From Acinetobacter sp. WCHAc010034 (GTDB lineage Bacteria > Pseudomonadota > Gammaproteobacteria > Pseudomonadales > Moraxellaceae): 64,000 nt of DNA. The stretch lies in the NCBI RefSeq assembly GCF_001696615.3, contig NZ_CP032279.1, forward strand, positions 1,426,001-1,490,000, in the 5' to 3' direction. Within the stretch, counting starts at the first letter, position 1; every line of letters starts with the position of its first letter. A program made the position numbers and the translations under genes. The notes beneath the pieces were generated by a model. It was not told where the DNA came from, made no database searches, and worked only from the letters and a program-made list of their open reading frames with translations. Shown in pieces: positions 62,592-64,000 of this stretch.

Positions 62592-64000
62592 TTAAGCTTC
62601 AACCCATTTGCCGTCCTGATACACCAGCGACCATTTGGTCTGCTTGCCTTCAGGGGTTTCCGAGCCAATATATTGCGCCTGATTCTTGCGGCTGAATTTC
62701 ACCAGCGTTGGATTGCCTTCAGGGTCAGCATCCGGCGCCTGCAGGATAAACTGATATTTAGGGTCCAGCTGATCCGCCACAGTGCGCAGTTCCGCGACTT
62801 TCGGCGCGCGGGTTTCACGGATTTTCGGGAACTTGCTGGCCGCCAGGAACAAGCCGGCAGCGCCGTCACGCAGCACAAAGAAATCATCATGCTTGGCCGA
62901 GCGCAGATGCTCCATTTTAATTGGATCGACCCGCGGCGGCGCAGGCTGGCCGCTCTTCAGAACTTTGCGGGTATTGCTGCAGCTGGTGCAGGCGAAGTAC
63001 GGGCCAAAGCGCCCAGTTTTCAGCTGCATTTCGCCATCGCACTTATCGCATGGAATGGTCGGGCCGTCATAGCCTTTGATCTTAAACTCGCCTTCTTCCA
63101 GCTCAAAGCCGCTGCAGTCCGGATTGTTGCCGCAGATATGCAGCTTGCGCCCGCCGTCAATCACGTAGCTGTCCATTGCCGTGCCGCAAACTGGGCAGCG
63201 CTTTTTCGACATCAGGTCTGCAGTTTCAGCAGCTGCGTCATCGGATAAAGCCGCCAAAGATTCGACCGGCGTCAAATTCAGCGTGCCTTTGCAGCGCTCT
63301 TTCGGCGGCAGGTTATAGCCTGAACAGCCGAGGAATACGCCGGTTGTGCCGGTGCGGATCTGCATCGGGCGGTCGCATTCCTTGCAATGCACGGCCGCGA
63401 CTTCCACCGGCAAATTGCGGCGCATGCCGCTTTCGCCCTGCGCCGTGGTTAAGCGCTGTTTGAAATCGCCGTAAAAATTGTCCAGCAGCTCTTTCCAGTT
63501 GCGCTCGCCGTCCGCGACTTTATCCAGCTGGCCTTCAAGGTCTGCGGTAAAGTCATAGTTCATCAGGTTATTGAAGCTTTCATCGAGGCGGTCGGTGACG
63601 ATTTCACCCATCTTTTCCGCATACAGGCGGCGGTTTTCCAGCTTCACATAGCCGCGGTCCTGAATGGTGGAAATAATGGCGGCGTAAGTCGAAGGGCGGC
63701 CTATGCCGCGCTTTTCCAGCTCTTTCACCAGTGAGGCTTCGGTAAAGCGCGCTGGCGGCTTGGTAAAGTGCTGCGACGGATCCAGCTTTTCCAGCTTGAG
63801 GATTTCGCCGGTTTTGACTGCAGGCAGTAGCACATCATCATCAGATTTGTTCTGGCCGCGCACTTTGGTAAAGCCGTCAAAGACCAGGGTGCGGCCTTTG
63901 GCTTTCAGCTCTACGCCATTGGCATCGACTAAAATCGTTGAGGACAGATATTCCGCCGGCGTCATCTGGCAGGCGACAAACTGGCGCCAAATCAGGTCAT
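62592..64000 (-). CDS. topA: DNA topoisomerase I, C-terminal part (cut by window end)
   Basis: The reading frame is open to the right edge and continues beyond it ([19 protein letters not shown] around 63940-64000), so only the last 469 codons or so are seen. The remaining core of a type IA topoisomerase has [20 protein letters not shown] and [14 protein letters not shown] (GRPSTYA motif). Three zinc ribbons follow: HCKEC...GCSG, KRCPVC...CGNNPDC, and IPCDKC...CTSC, then a C-terminal domain with [19 protein letters not shown]. TopA relaxes negative supercoils. The catalytic Tyr lies outside the window. Confidence 0.95.
   Translation of the reverse strand, partial: DLIWRQFVACQMTPAEYLSSTILVDANGVELKAKGRTLVFDGFTKVRGQNKSDDDVLLPAVKTGEILKLEKLDPSQHFTKPPARFTEASLVKELEKRGIGRPSTYAAIISTIQDRGYVKLENRRLYAEKMGEIVTDRLDESFNNLMNYDFTADLEGQLDKVADGERNWKELLDNFYGDFKQRLTTAQGESGMRRNLPVEVAAVHCKECDRPMQIRTGTTGVFLGCSGYNLPPKERCKGTLNLTPVESLAALSDDAAAETADLMSKKRCPVCGTAMDSYVIDGGRKLHICGNNPDCSGFELEEGEFKIKGYDGPTIPCDKCDGEMQLKTGRFGPYFACTSCSNTRKVLKSGQPAPPRVDPIKMEHLRSAKHDDFFVLRDGAAGLFLAASKFPKIRETRAPKVAELRTVADQLDPKYQFILQAPDADPEGNPTLVKFSRKNQAQYIGSETPEGKQTKWSLVYQDGKWVEA

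Overview
The window looks like chromosome of an Acinetobacter species or a very close Moraxellaceae relative. The 16S and 23S genes read as Acinetobacter-like. The coding content is typical of that genus: CoaBC, MnmC, RlmJ, PssA, a YibN-GrxC-SecB cluster, rpmB-rpmG, and many small Acinetobacter-type proteins of unknown function. Judged by eye, most genes are GC-richer than A. baumannii (roughly half G+C, not computed). Against this the Ig-like lipoprotein (20595-22499) and the NYN-LOTUS gene (61514-62500) stand out as AT-rich. I see no prophage, insertion sequence, integron or CRISPR array.

Layout. 1-9.5 kb: a Sel1-repeat protein, tRNA and RNA maturation genes (tcdA, orn, dusA), the GTPase rsgA, the conserved yibN-grxC-secB cluster, a cytochrome b562 and coaBC. 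9.5-20.6 kb: radC, a bestrophin, a PHP exonuclease divergent from yciB-yciI, mnmC, yajQ, hotdog-fold proteins, an operon of alpha/beta hydrolase, trxC and YciA-type thioesterase, and a run of two DUF442 phosphatase-like proteins followed by a 34-residue lipoprotein. 20.6-24 kb: an Ig-like surface lipoprotein and a flavoprotein disulfide reductase. 24.1-29.8 kb: a complete rRNA operon on the minus strand (16S, tRNA-Ile, tRNA-Ala, 23S, 5S) with its promoter, processing stems and terminator. 29.9-35 kb: pssA, rlmJ, an Fe(II) oxygenase, a transporter and unknowns. 35.1-39.2 kb: tatABC followed by a large PhoX-type phosphatase that carries a twin-arginine lipoprotein signal. 39.2-46.5 kb: NRDE protein, lgt, two paralogous small membrane proteins tail to tail with a Cys/His amidase-like gene, thyA, folA, an Lnb-like membrane protein, a META lipoprotein and msrA. 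46.5-64 kb: tonB-exbB-exbD, purU, a TetR regulator divergent from an aldehyde dehydrogenase, ribosomal proteins L28 and L33, a Kef-type antiporter, small unknowns, an RRM protein, a UvrD-like helicase, glycerate kinase, an HdeD protein, a membrane-anchored metzincin-like protein, the NYN-LOTUS protein and the 3' part of topA.

How genes work together. The most coherent module is tatABC plus phoX. The phosphatase needs the Tat translocase for export, and both promoters carry 7-bp repeats at 11-bp spacing that resemble Pho boxes, which suggests that export capacity and its cargo rise together under phosphate starvation. Other linked sets are tonB-exbB-exbD behind a Fur-like site, the TetR/aldehyde dehydrogenase pair with a palindrome exactly between -35 and -10, thyA-folA in folate/thymidylate metabolism, and yibN-grxC-secB in thiol chemistry and export. 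Functional names rest on reading motifs and family resemblance only; no database search was run.
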